Positions 33,619 through 43,158 of a stretch of DNA of 45,250 nucleotides are shown piece by piece. The notes under the pieces were generated by a model. It had not been told where the DNA came from, ran no database searches, and saw nothing but the letters and a program-made list of their open reading frames with translations. Numbering within the stretch: position 1 is the stretch's first letter; each line of letters opens with the position of its first letter. Made by a program: the position numbers and the translations under genes. The stretch comes from Caulobacter sp. 17J80-11 (GTDB lineage Bacteria; Pseudomonadota; Alphaproteobacteria; Caulobacterales; Caulobacteraceae), in the NCBI RefSeq assembly GCF_014349105.1, contig NZ_JACSJI010000025.1:1-45250 (forward strand). The letters run 5' to 3'.

Positions 33619-34476
33619 ATGCTCGCACGATTCAACACCTGGCTGGCCGCCGCCGCGGGCCTGGCGCTGCTGGCCCTGGCCGGACCGGCCGCGGCGCGCT
33701 GCTGCACGCCGACGCCGCCGTGCTGCGCCCCGCCGCCGCCGCCTCCGCCGCCCTCGACGCCCTGCTGCACGGGCGGGCACACGGTCAACGTGCCCGGCGT
33801 GAACGTGGTGGTTTCCGGCGCGGTGGTGGTCAACGCCTCGGCCTCCGCTTCTGCGAGCGCCTCGGCCGGCGCGTCGGCGGGCGGGGTGATGTTCATCGGC
33901 GGCGGCTCGTCCTGGTACGTCGACCAGCCCCAGCCCGGCCTGATCCAGGGCCTGAACGTGGAGACGCAGGCCGAAGCCGAGGCCAGCGCGCACGCGGTCG
34001 CCGCCGTCTCGACCCGCACGGTGACCAGGCGCGTCGCCATCCAGGCGGTCTGCCTGGACGACCGCGCGGTGCCGCACCCGGCTTCCCAGGTCCGCCCGGA
34101 CCGCGAGGTCGACGAGACCTATGACGGCGAGATCTTCCGCTGCCTGGCCGGCAGCCGCATGCAGGCGACGGTGGCCGACTATTCCGAGGCCCTCAGCTTC
34201 GACCGCGGCGAGACCATCGCCTGCGTGAAGGGCGAGGCGCTTTATCATTCGCCGGGCGGCCAGGTGGCCTGCCGCACCCAGAAGCCGGCGCGCGACTGCA
34301 ACGAGCGGTCGCTGCTGCGCCGCTATGGCGCCGGCGTGAAGGTGCTGACCATGTCCCGAACCGAGACCTACCGCCGCGAGGAGACGGAAGCCTCCGCCTC
34401 GGCGTCGGCCAGGGCGTCGGCCGGCTCCTCGCTGAGCATCAGCCTCGACGGCGGGGTGGGCGGGATCGTCCGGTAA
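33619..34476 (+). CDS. secreted Cys/Pro-rich and Ala/Ser-repeat protein, unknown family
   Basis: A 285-residue protein with signal peptide (cleavage near AARCC, residue 27). Then CCTPTPPCCAPPPPPPPP with three Cys pairs, a Val/Gly-rich strand segment (NVPGVNVVVSGAVVVNAS), an Ala-Ser repeat (ASASASASASAGASAGG), a globular middle with five further cysteines, and a second Ala-Ser patch (ASASASARASAGSS) near the end. Paired cysteines and silk-like Ala-Ser repeats suggest an extracellular or surface structural protein, but I do not recognise it. A terminator follows at 34563. Confidence 0.8.
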   Translation: MLARFNTWLAAAAGLALLALAGPAAARCCTPTPPCCAPPPPPPPPSTPCCTGGHTVNVPGVNVVVSGAVVVNASASASASASAGASAGGVMFIGGGSSWYVDQPQPGLIQGLNVETQAEAEASAHAVAAVSTRTVTRRVAIQAVCLDDRAVPHPASQVRPDREVDETYDGEIFRCLAGSRMQATVADYSEALSFDRGETIACVKGEALYHSPGGQVACRTQKPARDCNERSLLRRYGAGVKVLTMSRTETYRREETEASASASARASAGSSLSISLDGGVGGIVR

Positions 34477-34562
34477 ATACCCGGTTCAGGCCCGGTTCAG
34501 GCCCTAGGGGCCAGGATGCGGGCGTCGACCCTCTCCGTCGACATTGTCCTGAGTGCGAAACT

Positions 34563-34593
34563 GCCCCCGAGCCTTCCGGCGCGGGGGCTTTTT
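34563..34593 (+). terminator. rho-independent terminator
   Basis: GCCCCCG (34563-34569) pairs with CGGGGGC (34582-34588), followed by TTTTT. It ends the transcript of the secreted Cys/Pro-rich protein gene. Between the stop and the stem are a tandem CCCGGTTCAGG repeat and a small GTCGAC-N7-GTCGAC hairpin. Confidence 0.85.
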
Positions 34594-34602
34594 CGTGGGC
34601 GT

Positions 34603-35121
34603 TCAGCCCGCCTTGGCTTCGGCGCGGCGCGGCAGCTTCCAGTCGGGGCGGGGGAAGTGGCAGGTGTAGCCGTTCGGGATTCGCTCCAGGTAGTCCTGGT
34701 GCTCGGGCTCGGCCTCCCAGAAATCCCCGACCGGCTCGACCGCGGTGACCACCTTGCCGGGCCACAGGCCGGAAGCCTCGACGTCGGCGATCGTGTCCAG
34801 GGCGACCCGCTTCTGCTCGTCGCTGGTGTAGAAGATGGCCGACCGATAGCTCAGGCCGACGTCGTTGCCCTGCCGGTTCAGCGTCGTCGGGTCGTGGATC
34901 TGGAAGAAGAATTCCAGCAGGTCGCGGAAGCTGGTCACCGCCGGATCGAACACGATCTCGATCGCCTCGGCGTGGGTGCCGTGGTTGCGGTAGGTGGCGT
35001 TCTTCACGTCGCCGCCGCTGTAACCGACTCGGGTCGAGATCACGCCGGGACGGCGGCGGATCAGGTCCTGCATTCCCCAGAAGCAGCCGCCGGCGAGGAC
35101 GGCGCGCTCGGTCGTGGACAT
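34603..35121 (-). CDS. msrA: peptide-methionine (S)-S-oxide reductase
   Basis: A 172-residue MsrA that reduces the S form of methionine sulfoxide. GGCFWGMQD contains catalytic Cys13; [18 protein letters not shown] and [27 protein letters not shown] are the diagnostic motifs. No signal peptide, so cytosolic. AAGGAA lies before the ATG at 35121. Monocistronic as far as can be seen. Confidence 0.95.
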   Translation of the reverse strand: MSTTERAVLAGGCFWGMQDLIRRRPGVISTRVGYSGGDVKNATYRNHGTHAEAIEIVFDPAVTSFRDLLEFFFQIHDPTTLNRQGNDVGLSYRSAIFYTSDEQKRVALDTIADVEASGLWPGKVVTAVEPVGDFWEAEPEHQDYLERIPNGYTCHFPRPDWKLPRRAEAKAG

Positions 35122-35234
35122 GGCGTTCCTTTCGGTCGAGGCCGCCATGGTGACGGCCGTCCCTCGACAGATTGGGCCGCCGCCGCCGGCCGCAAGCCCC
35201 CGCGCCGTGCGGCGCGGGGGCTCCGGGCTTCGGC

Positions 35235-37250
35235 TTACTTCGCCGCCGCCGCCAGGCCGGGCACGTGAGCCTGGCCCTGGACCACCTGCATCGACGAGGC
35301 CCGGATCGCCTCGCCGATCGGCTCGGCCCGGCCGCCCAGGCAGGGCTGCAGGAAGTTCTCCGCCGCCGCCGTGAAGGCGATGTTGTTCTCCGGCCGGCGC
35401 CAGCCATGCCCTTCGTCGGGGAACATCAGGTAGGTGACGGGGATGTTCTTCGCCGTCAGGGCGGCCACGATCTGCTCGGACTCCGCCGGGCGCACGCGGG
35501 GGTCGTTGGCGCCTTGGCCGATCAGCAGGGGCGCCTTGATGTCGCCGGCCTTCCACAGCGGCGAGCGCTCCTTCAGCAGGGCCCGGCCGGCTTCCGTCGT
35601 CGGGTCGCCCATGCGCCGGTAAAACTGCGCCTTCAGCGACTCCCAGTAGGGCGGCAGGGTCGAGAGCAGGGTCTCCATGTTGGAGATGCCGTACTCGTCG
35701 ATGCCGCAGGCGTAGCGGTCCGGCGTGAAGGTCATGCCCGCCAGGACCGCATAGCCGCCGTACGAGCCGCCGTAGATCGCCACCTTGTCGGGCGTGGTGA
35801 CACCATGCTTGACCGCCCAGTCGACCGCGTCGTCCAGGTCGTCCTGCATCTTGCGGCCCCATTCGAGGTCGCCGGCCGAGATGAACTTCTTGCCGAAGCC
35901 GGCCGAGGCCCGGAAGTTGGGCGACAGCACCGCATAGCCGCGGTTGGCCAGCCATTGGGTTCTCGGCGAGAAGCCGTAGTTGCTGCGCCCCCAGGGCCCG
36001 CCGTGCGGCGTGAGCACCAGCGGCACCGGCTTGTCGGGCAAACCGTCGCCGTTCGCGTCGGAGCCCGGCGGCAGGGTGAGATAGGACACCTGCACCAGGC
36101 CGTCGCGCGAGCGGATCTCGATCGGGCGCATGGCCGCCAGCTCGGCGCCTTCCAGCTGCGGCCGGGTGACGAACAGCCTGGTCAGCGTCTTCGTCTTGCG
36201 GTCGAACTTGTAGAAGGCGGTCGGCGCGGTCACCGGGTCGGCGCTCAGCACCCAGACGGAATCGTCGGCGCTGCGCGAGGTCACCTGCGGCGTGGCGTGC
36301 AGGCGGTCCGCCAGCCAGGCGAGGTCGGCCTGGGTGCGGGCGTTCAGGCCCTTCCAGGTCTCGGTCAGGTAGTTGACGCTGTAGGCGTCGATCCGGCCGG
36401 TCTTCGGGTCGGTCATGTAGTCGCCGATGTCGGCGCGGGCGTCCTGGCCCAGCACCGTGACCTTGCCCGTCGCCCAGTCCTGGGCGGTCAGGGCGGCGGT
36501 GTCGCGGTCACGCGAGTCGATCCAGTAGAGGGTCTTGCCGTCGTCGGAGAAGCCGGCCGGGAAGGTGGTCTGCGAGTCCTCCAGCCCGATGCTGGCGAAC
36601 GGCTTGGCGGCGGGCTTGCCGCCCTCGATCCGGTAGAAGTCCGTGCCGCCGTCCTCGCGCGGCCTGGAGGCCATGCGCGGGGTGAGGGTCCCGTCGGCGG
36701 TGAAGTCGGCGAAGCCGTCGTTCTGAAGCACCAGGGTGAGCTTCCCGCTCTTCAGATCCAGGCTGTAGAGGTCGTGCCACTTGGGATCGCGGTTGTTCAG
36801 CCCGATCAGGAGCCGGTCCTTCACGTGCCGGACGATGCCGAAGAGGTTGGCGCGGGTGTTCTCGAACGGGGTCAGGTCGCGGACCACGCCGGTGACGACG
36901 TCGGCGCCGTACAGGTGGAAGTTCTCTTCGCCGCCCGCGTCGTTGATGAACAGGATCATCGAGGAGTCCGGCGCCCAGAAGTACTGCGGGATCGGACGGT
37001 TCTTTTCCTGGGTGAGGGGCCTGGCCGCCGTCGGATCGGAAGCCGGCGCGACCCAGACGTTCAGCACCCCGTCGCGCGGCGCGACCCACGACAGCCACTG
37101 GCCGTCGGGGCTGACCTTGGCCTGGGTGCGCTCGGGATTTCCGAAGAAGACCTCGCGCGGGATGAGCGGCGGCTGCTGAGGCGCGGCCAGGGCGGCGGCG
37201 GACGAAGCGGTGAGGCCGGCCGTGATCGCGGCGGCGAGCATGAGACGCAT
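35235..37250 (-). CDS. exported S9 family peptidase
   Basis: A 671-residue serine peptidase of the prolyl-oligopeptidase family with a signal peptide ([18 protein letters not shown], cleavage about residue 23). The N-terminal beta-propeller spans roughly 40-400 and the C-terminal alpha/beta hydrolase carries Ser496 in YGGSYGGYA, Asp583 in GANDPRV and His615 in [11 protein letters not shown]. It resembles periplasmic dipeptidyl/acylaminoacyl peptidases that clear proline- or acyl-containing peptides. Its neighbour upstream (M16) is also an exported peptidase on the same strand. Confidence 0.92.
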   Translation of the reverse strand: MRLMLAAAITAGLTASSAAALAAPQQPPLIPREVFFGNPERTQAKVSPDGQWLSWVAPRDGVLNVWVAPASDPTAARPLTQEKNRPIPQYFWAPDSSMILFINDAGGEENFHLYGADVVTGVVRDLTPFENTRANLFGIVRHVKDRLLIGLNNRDPKWHDLYSLDLKSGKLTLVLQNDGFADFTADGTLTPRMASRPREDGGTDFYRIEGGKPAAKPFASIGLEDSQTTFPAGFSDDGKTLYWIDSRDRDTAALTAQDWATGKVTVLGQDARADIGDYMTDPKTGRIDAYSVNYLTETWKGLNARTQADLAWLADRLHATPQVTSRSADDSVWVLSADPVTAPTAFYKFDRKTKTLTRLFVTRPQLEGAELAAMRPIEIRSRDGLVQVSYLTLPPGSDANGDGLPDKPVPLVLTPHGGPWGRSNYGFSPRTQWLANRGYAVLSPNFRASAGFGKKFISAGDLEWGRKMQDDLDDAVDWAVKHGVTTPDKVAIYGGSYGGYAVLAGMTFTPDRYACGIDEYGISNMETLLSTLPPYWESLKAQFYRRMGDPTTEAGRALLKERSPLWKAGDIKAPLLIGQGANDPRVRPAESEQIVAALTAKNIPVTYLMFPDEGHGWRRPENNIAFTAAAENFLQPCLGGRAEPIGEAIRASSMQVVQGQAHVPGLAAAAK

Positions 37251-37426
37251 GTTGTTCTTATTCCCCGTCGGCGGGGCGAACGCCGATCGTCCGCCGCCCC
37301 CGGGAGTGAGAGGCGCGCGCGCGGCCGCACGGATGCGCGCGCCGGGGTTAAATCGCGTTCATGCAGGCTGGGGTTGGCCCCGGCGCGCCGCTTTTCAGCG
37401 CGCCGGGGACCAGTTCGGCAGGCAGC

Positions 37427-40387
37427 CTACTTAGTCGCGCCAGCCTTCATGAGTTGCGCTTCCGGCACCACCACCAGCTTCCAGGACTGGTCGGTCAGGT
37501 AGGCCTGGGCGGCCTTCTGCACGTCGGCGGGGGTGACCCGCTCCAGGCCCGGGATCGAGGCGCGGATGGCGTCGAGCTTCTTCGGGTCGGTCTGGGCGCC
37601 GCTGAGCTGGCCCAGCCAGTACTCGTTGGTGGCCTTGGCCTTCTCCAGCGCCTCGACGCGCGGGCGACGGGCGCGGTCCATCTCGTCGGCGGTGGGCGGC
37701 TTGGCGCGCAGGTCGGCGGCGATCTTGGCCACGTCCTTGAAGAAGCCGTCCAGCTTCTCCGGCGGCGCCTCGATCGAGGCCGACAGGTAGCCGTAGCCCG
37801 GGAAGGTCCAGGACGACTCGAAGGCGGTGGAGGGCGAGTAGGTCACGCTCTGGTGCTCGCGCAGCTCCTCGGTCAGGCGCAGGTCCAGCACGCGCTCCAG
37901 CATGCGCAGGGTCCGCGCCCGCTGCGGGTCGCTGGGGAAGTCGGGCGTGGCCCAGGCGACGTAGGCCAGGCCCTGGTCGGCGCGGCCCTTGTGGGTGAAG
38001 CGCAGCGGCTGGGCGTTCGGGGCCGGGAAGGCCACCTTGGCGGCGTCGGCCGCCGGCGCCACCGGATGGCGCGCGGGCAGGGCGCCGAAGGTCAGCGCCG
38101 TCTGGCGGATCGCCTCGTCCAGGTTCACGTCGCCGACGATCACCACCTCGATCGGGCCGTTCTGCAGCGGGCCGGACACCAGCGACTTCAGCTCGTCCAG
38201 GCTGGACTTGGCCATCTCCTCGCGGCTGGGGAAGGCCCAGCGCGGGTCGCCGTTCTTGACCAGCGAGGCCAGTTCGCGGCCCAGCACGCCGCCCGGGGTG
38301 GATTCCAGCTGGGCGTGCAGGGTGGCGCCGTAGGTGCGGGCCCGCTGGAACGGCTCCGGCCGCCACGCCGGGTCGGTCAGGTAGGCGGTCAGCACCTGCA
38401 TCTGCAGGGCGAAGTCCTCGGGCCGGGTGCGCCCCGACAGGGTGAAGGCTTCCTCGCCCAGCGACAGGCTGGCCCCGTAGACGTTGGAGGCCAGCACCTG
38501 CTCCATCTCTTCGGCGGTCAGCTTGCCGAGGCCGCCTTCGGTGAAGGAGGCGCTGGTCGCCCAGGCCGAGGTCTCGTGATCCTTCGGCAGGTCGAGATAG
38601 CCGTCGCCGACACGGACCGAGACCAGGATCTGGTCGTCGCGGAACTTGGTCGGCTTCACCGTCAGGCGCACGCCGTTCTCGAAGCGGACGAAGGTCGTCT
38701 CCAGGTCGAGGACGTCGCGTTCCTCGGCGACCTTCCCGGCCGGGCCGAAGTCGGTGTAGGCCCAGGTCTTGGCGCTGACGGCGGTCGGCGGCGCGACCTC
38801 GGCGGTCTGCGACTGGGCGAAGGCCTGAGCGACCTTGGTCTCGCCGCCCTCGATCGGGGTCGGCGAGGTGACGAACACCAGCGGGCCCTGGCCCGCGAAC
38901 TGGGCCTTCAGCGTCTCGGAGACGGTGGCGGCCTTCAGGCCCTTCACCGTCTCTTCGAACAGGGCCAGGTCGTCGGCCGGCGAGGTGTAGACCTCGTGGT
39001 CGTCGACGGCGTCGACCAGGCCGGCGGCCAGCACCGGCGTGCGGCGGGTGGCGGCCCCGGCCACGCCCTGGGTCAGGGCGGCGCGCAGTTCGGAGATTTC
39101 GCGGTCCAGCTCTTCCTGCAGCACGCCGTACTTGACGATACGGCGCTCTTCCTGCTCGGCCGCCGTCATCGCCTCGCGCCAGTGGCCGGGCTGGGTGGTC
39201 ATGGTCAGCAGGGTGACGTCGGCGGAGTCGAGCTCGGTGTAGCGATAGGCGGCGGCGCCGAGGAACGGCGGCTCGCCGGCGCGGGCCAGGCGCTCGTAGC
39301 GGCGGTTCAGGACGGCGAAGCCCAGCTGGCGGATCAGCGCCTTGCGCCGGTCGGCCTTGGTGTCGGGATCGCGGTCCGGCGGGTTCAGCCAGCCGATCTG
39401 CACGGTCGAGGCGCCGCCGGGCTCGACCACCACCTCGGCCTCCTGGCCGCGCGGGGCCAGCTGGCCCTGGTCCGCCTTCGCGCCGGCCGGGCCTTGCGCG
39501 GTCCAGCTGGCGAAGCGGCCCTTGATCTTGGCCTCCATGGCGTCGACGTCGAAGTCGCCGACCGCCACCAGGGTGGTGTTCTCGGGGCGGTAGTAGGCCC
39601 GGTAGAAGTCGACCAGCGGCTCGCGCGGCGCGTTCTTGATCACCTCGGTCGAGCCGATCGGGAAGCGCTTGGGCGCCAGCTGGCCCTTCAGCAGGAAGTC
39701 GTAGCGGGCGTGAGCGATGCGCATGCCCGGGCCGTCGCGGGTGCGCTCCTCCGACAGCACCACCCCGCGCTCACGGTCGATGGCGTCGGACTTCAGCAGC
39801 GCCTCGCCGACCGCCTCGCGCATCAGGAACAGGCCGGTGTCGACGGTGGACTCGTCGGTCTTGGGCAGGTCCAGCTGGTAGACGGTCTGTTCGAACGAGG
39901 TGAAGGCGTTGGTGTCCGGGCCGAAGGCCAGGCCGGCGCGCTCCAGGATCTTGACCATGTCGCCTTCGGCGACCTGGGTCGTGCCGTTGAACACCATGTG
40001 CTCGATGAAGTGGGCCAGGCCCAGCTGGTCGTCACGCTCGTTCAGCGAGCCGGCGTCGACCCGCAGGCGCAGCGACGCCTGGCCGGGCGGGGTGGCGTTC
40101 TTCATCAGCACGTAGCGCATGCCGTTGGGCAGCACGCCGTAGCGTACGGCCGGATCGGGCGTGAGATCGCTGCCGTCCTGGGCCCATACGGTCTTCGCGG
40201 CCGGCGCCGGCGTGGCCACGATCGGCGCGGGCGCGGGCGCGGGCGCGGCGGGTTTCGGCGCAACCGGGGCCTCGGCGGTGCGGGTCGGGGCGGGCGTGTC
40301 GGAATGGAACACGCGCTCGACCATGGCGCACCCGGACGTCGATCCGGCGATCAGGGCGGCCGCGAGCACGCGTTTGAGGTCGTTCAT
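37427..40387 (-). CDS. M16 family metallopeptidase, lipoprotein form
   Basis: A 986-residue zinc peptidase of the pitrilysin/insulinase family. A lipoprotein-type signal ends at Cys20 (STSGC), followed by an Ala/Pro linker. The inverted zinc motif HFIEH puts His126, Glu129 and His130 at the site, with the third ligand at Glu213 in VVLSEERTR. The second half repeats the fold without the zinc motif, as usual. Probably a periplasmic, membrane-anchored clamshell protease for small peptides. GGAGAC precedes the ATG. It follows hfaD on the same strand after 112 bases and takes the place where hfaC lies in Caulobacter crescentus. Confidence 0.93.
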   Translation of the reverse strand: MNDLKRVLAAALIAGSTSGCAMVERVFHSDTPAPTRTAEAPVAPKPAAPAPAPAPIVATPAPAAKTVWAQDGSDLTPDPAVRYGVLPNGMRYVLMKNATPPGQASLRLRVDAGSLNERDDQLGLAHFIEHMVFNGTTQVAEGDMVKILERAGLAFGPDTNAFTSFEQTVYQLDLPKTDESTVDTGLFLMREAVGEALLKSDAIDRERGVVLSEERTRDGPGMRIAHARYDFLLKGQLAPKRFPIGSTEVIKNAPREPLVDFYRAYYRPENTTLVAVGDFDVDAMEAKIKGRFASWTAQGPAGAKADQGQLAPRGQEAEVVVEPGGASTVQIGWLNPPDRDPDTKADRRKALIRQLGFAVLNRRYERLARAGEPPFLGAAAYRYTELDSADVTLLTMTTQPGHWREAMTAAEQEERRIVKYGVLQEELDREISELRAALTQGVAGAATRRTPVLAAGLVDAVDDHEVYTSPADDLALFEETVKGLKAATVSETLKAQFAGQGPLVFVTSPTPIEGGETKVAQAFAQSQTAEVAPPTAVSAKTWAYTDFGPAGKVAEERDVLDLETTFVRFENGVRLTVKPTKFRDDQILVSVRVGDGYLDLPKDHETSAWATSASFTEGGLGKLTAEEMEQVLASNVYGASLSLGEEAFTLSGRTRPEDFALQMQVLTAYLTDPAWRPEPFQRARTYGATLHAQLESTPGGVLGRELASLVKNGDPRWAFPSREEMAKSSLDELKSLVSGPLQNGPIEVVIVGDVNLDEAIRQTALTFGALPARHPVAPAADAAKVAFPAPNAQPLRFTHKGRADQGLAYVAWATPDFPSDPQRARTLRMLERVLDLRLTEELREHQSVTYSPSTAFESSWTFPGYGYLSASIEAPPEKLDGFFKDVAKIAADLRAKPPTADEMDRARRPRVEALEKAKATNEYWLGQLSGAQTDPKKLDAIRASIPGLERVTPADVQKAAQAYLTDQSWKLVVVPEAQLMKAGATK

Positions 40388-40499
40388 GGACGTCTCGTCT
40401 CCTCCGACCGCGCGAAAGTGACCGGACGGCGTGGCCGATACAAGGCGCTGCGGCGAAATTGCATTGGGGCGCGGGAACGCTTTCGAAGCCGGCGCGAAG

Positions 40500-41723
40500 T
40501 CAGCCGCCCGGGTTGCTCACATAGAAGCTCGCGGTGTTGCCGATGGCGGTGGACGTGCCGACCACGGCCCGGTTCGATCCCGTGATGTTGATCGAGGCGC
40601 TGGCCGAAATGTCGGCGTCGTTGATCTGGCGGCTGGTCGCGTTCAGCACGCCGGCGCATTCCGAACAGGCGTAGCCGGTCGTGGCGTTGCCGATGGCGGT
40701 GGCCGAGGCGTAGCCGTCGTAACCGGCGTGGCCTGTGAACTCGGACGCCGCCTCCACCCCGCCGGTGTTGAGCTGCAGGTTGTCGACCGTGACGACCACG
40801 TCGTTGTTGCTGGCCACGGACGAGTTGCCGACGCCGTAGGCCATGGAGGAGGCCGCGCCGAAGTCGTAGGCGCTGACGCTCGACTGGGCCAGGACCGCGC
40901 CGCCGTTGGTCTGGTCGAAGGCGGCGACCAGGGATCCGCCCTGGTTGGCGACGGTGGCGGTGTTGGCGGCGGCGGTGGCGGTCCCGGCCAGGTTCCAGGC
41001 GTTGCCGGCGGCGACCTGGGTCACCGCCTGGGTGCGCGGGCCGCCGCTGGTGCGCTGGACGACACGGGCTTCCTGGGCCGCGTTCGCGCCGCTGGCGGAG
41101 ACGCTGTTCGACACCGCCGAGGTGGTGAAGGCGGCCGGCGCCGGGACGTATTGCACGGTGGCGCTGGTGGCCGCGTCGACCTGCGCGCCGCTGACCTGCT
41201 CGACCGCGTAGGTCGCGCGGCCGTTCTCGACGCCGAAGGCCTGGGCGTTGGCCAGAGCCGTGGTCGAGACGCCGGCGCCGCCAAGGTAGCGGCCGGCCGG
41301 CGTATTGATGTCGCTCCGCGCGTTGATCCAGGTCGAGCCGGTGGTCTGGGCCACGTCGGCGGTCAGGTCCGCGCGGTAGGCCGCAACGTCGCCGGTGTTG
41401 CCGACCGCGGTGGTGACCAGCGTGGTCGCGCCGCCGACCTGGCCGGCGCTCATGGTCGTGGTCGCGTCGACGCGGGCGCGCAGCTGCTGGTCAGAGCGCA
41501 GTTGCAGGCGGCCGTTCTGCACCGCGCCGGACAGGGCGTTGCCGGTGGCGGTGGTCGCGCCGGTGACCTGGTCGTCGACCGAGACGACGTTCAGGGCTTG
41601 GCCGGAGAACACGTCTCCGGTTTGGACCTGCTCGCTGTCCAGGCTCTGGCTAGTAGCGGCCCCGACGAAGGTTGTCGTCGCGATCAGCGTTCCAGCGAGA
41701 AGGGTCCTGACGGGTCGCGGCAT
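40500..41723 (-). CDS. hfaD: holdfast anchor protein HfaD
   Basis: A 407-residue exported protein with signal peptide (MPRPVRTLLAGTLIATTTFVGAA). The mature chain is Ala/Thr/Gly/Asn/Val-rich and carries about nine copies of a (T/S)-A-x-G-N type unit, e.g. TTATGN, TTAVGN, ATAIGN and STAIGN, spaced by roughly 40 residues, in beta-strand-like context; this suggests a beta-helical or amyloid-like adhesive protein. HfaD of Caulobacter fixes the holdfast polysaccharide to the stalk tip. Identification rests on gene order with hfaA and hfaB and on this composition. Its start overlaps the end of hfaB by 74 bases. Confidence 0.82.
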   Translation of the reverse strand: MPRPVRTLLAGTLIATTTFVGAATSQSLDSEQVQTGDVFSGQALNVVSVDDQVTGATTATGNALSGAVQNGRLQLRSDQQLRARVDATTTMSAGQVGGATTLVTTAVGNTGDVAAYRADLTADVAQTTGSTWINARSDINTPAGRYLGGAGVSTTALANAQAFGVENGRATYAVEQVSGAQVDAATSATVQYVPAPAAFTTSAVSNSVSASGANAAQEARVVQRTSGGPRTQAVTQVAAGNAWNLAGTATAAANTATVANQGGSLVAAFDQTNGGAVLAQSSVSAYDFGAASSMAYGVGNSSVASNNDVVVTVDNLQLNTGGVEAASEFTGHAGYDGYASATAIGNATTGYACSECAGVLNATSRQINDADISASASINITGSNRAVVGTSTAIGNTASFYVSNPGG

Positions 41724-42678
41724 TGTTCGTTCCGAGATTGTCGTAGGCCGGGATGAAGGCGCCGGTGACGCCGGCGGTGTTGGTGCGCCCGCCCAGCGGG
41801 TCGTTGGCGGCGTCGAGGCACGCTTCGGGGCCGCCGACTCCGTAGAGGTTGGCCATCATCTCGACGACCGCACGCTCGACCACGGCGCGGACGGCCAGCT
41901 GCACCGGCTCCAGCCCGCCTTCGCCGGCGGAGATGTCGATGACGTTGCCGTCGAAGAAGTCGAACAGGCCGCCGCTGACTTCGCGGCCGATGATCTGCTT
42001 CTGGTAGGAGACCACGTCGACCACCTCGAGGGTGCGGGTCTCGACCAGGCGCAGGTCCAGGCCGACGTTCATCACGAAGGTCCGCCCGCGCGCCACGCCC
42101 TTCAGGCCCTTGGTCGCGCTCTCGCCGCCGGCGACGTCGAAGCCGGCCGAGCGGATGTTGTAGTTCAGCTCGGTGACGCCGCCGACCAGATAGAAGTCGG
42201 AGCCGGGCACCTGGCCGGAGGTGATCTTCCGATAGCTCTGCGGCTGGCCCGGGGTGGCCAGGGCCTCGTCGGTGATCAGCTTGTTGTTGGCGTACTTGAG
42301 TTCCAGCTCCGACACCGAGGTGTCGTAGCGCTCGACCAGCCGCGCGCCGGACTTGGCCAGCGCCGAGATGGCCATGAGCGAGGCGCCTTGCGTCACCTTG
42401 CGTCCGCCCTCGGCTTCTTCCTTGCCGGTGTAGTCGCTGATCCGGCCGACCGCGATGCGCGGCGAGGGCAGGTTGTGGCGACGGGCATAGTCGCCCAGGC
42501 AGACCAGGGCGGCGGAGTACGGCGTCGGGTTGGCGGTGACCGGCGCGTTGCCGATCGGCTGGGCGTAGACGCCGCTCGGGCCCGCCACCGGCGAGACGCA
42601 GGCGGTCAGCGCCAGCGAGGCGACCGCCAGGACCGCGGGCGCGCGCAGGCGGCGCTTGAAATCACTGCGGGCCGTCAA
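41650..42678 (-). CDS. hfaB: holdfast secretion lipoprotein HfaB (CsgG family)
   Basis: A 342-residue lipoprotein with lipobox L-T-A-C and lipidated Cys27. The body has the CsgG fold: RIAVGRISDYTGKEEAEGGRKVTQGASLMAISALAKSGARLVERYDTS, YLVGGVTELNYNI and NVGLDLRLVETRTLEVVDVVSYQKQI. CsgG is the outer-membrane pore that exports curli subunits; HfaB is the Caulobacter counterpart that exports HfaA and HfaD. The start is TTG at 42678, eight bases after GGGAG, inside the last codons of hfaA (17-base overlap). Confidence 0.92.
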   Translation of the reverse strand: MTARSDFKRRLRAPAVLAVASLALTACVSPVAGPSGVYAQPIGNAPVTANPTPYSAALVCLGDYARRHNLPSPRIAVGRISDYTGKEEAEGGRKVTQGASLMAISALAKSGARLVERYDTSVSELELKYANNKLITDEALATPGQPQSYRKITSGQVPGSDFYLVGGVTELNYNIRSAGFDVAGGESATKGLKGVARGRTFVMNVGLDLRLVETRTLEVVDVVSYQKQIIGREVSGGLFDFFDGNVIDISAGEGGLEPVQLAVRAVVERAVVEMMANLYGVGGPEACLDAANDPLGGRTNTAGVTGAFIPAYDNLGTNNAATRQDPSRWNADRDDNLRRGRY

Positions 42679-43102
42679 GGTCGATGCTCCCGTTGAGGTC
42701 GGCGCCGGCGACGACGTCGCCGTTGTTGATCTGGGTGGAGTTGATGATCACCGTGTTCCAGGAGCCCTGGACGATGACCGACAGGTTGTTGCCGATGGCG
42801 GTGGCCCCGCCGAGCGCGCCGGCTCCCGCGTAAGCGTCGCCGGCCCCGAAGGCCGAGGCGCGGGCGTAGACGCTCTGGTCGGAGCCGATCTGCATCACCC
42901 CGTCGACGATCACCCGGTTGCCGTTGGCGTCGCGGGTGGACGGGTTGACCGGGCGGTTCTCCTGGCCCGGCGTGCGGCCGTAGCCGGCGTTGTACTCGGC
43001 CGAGGTCGACGACATCGACTGGGCGGCCGCCCCGGAAGCGCACAGCGCCAGCGCCAGGGCGCCCAGGGCCGCGGCGCTCGCGTGGCGTGGTGTCTCGAAC
43101 AT
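42662..43102 (-). CDS. hfaA: holdfast anchor protein HfaA
   Basis: A 146-residue exported protein. Signal peptide cleaved near GAAAQ (about residue 28); the mature part has TSAEYNAGYGRTPGQENRP and a Gly/Ala/Asn-rich end with GGATAIGNNLSVIVQGSW and INNGDVVAGADLNGS. The ATAIGN unit is shared with HfaD. HfaA of Caulobacter is an amyloid-like surface protein that, with HfaD, anchors the holdfast. GGGGAG lies six bases before the ATG. The sigma-54 promoter at 43144-43158 gives a short leader. Confidence 0.87.
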   Translation of the reverse strand: MFETPRHASAAALGALALALCASGAAAQSMSSTSAEYNAGYGRTPGQENRPVNPSTRDANGNRVIVDGVMQIGSDQSVYARASAFGAGDAYAGAGALGGATAIGNNLSVIVQGSWNTVIINSTQINNGDVVAGADLNGSIDLDGPQ

Positions 43103-43143
43103 GGACGTCTCCCCCGTCGGGCGAATTCCTGATGCCTTCGACA

Positions 43144-43158
43144 GCAACGGGCGTGCCA
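43144..43158 (-). promoter_or_regulatory. sigma-54 promoter of the hfa operon
   Basis: The minus strand reads TGGCAC-GCCCG-TTGC, a perfect match to the -24/-12 consensus of RpoN promoters with the required five-base spacer. It lies 42 bases upstream of the hfaA ATG, so the leader is about 30 bases. Sigma-54 needs an activator bound further upstream; I could not place a clear activator site in 43160-43290. Confidence 0.75.

Noticed and set aside
37361-40585. Open frame of over 1000 codons on the plus strand opposite the M16 peptidase gene
   Set aside because: GC-rich codon use leaves the antisense frame free of stops; the translation is Val/Gly/Arg/His-rich with no domain, while the minus strand encodes a full M16 protein. 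The same holds for the long frame at 1438-3861 opposite the sulfatase.
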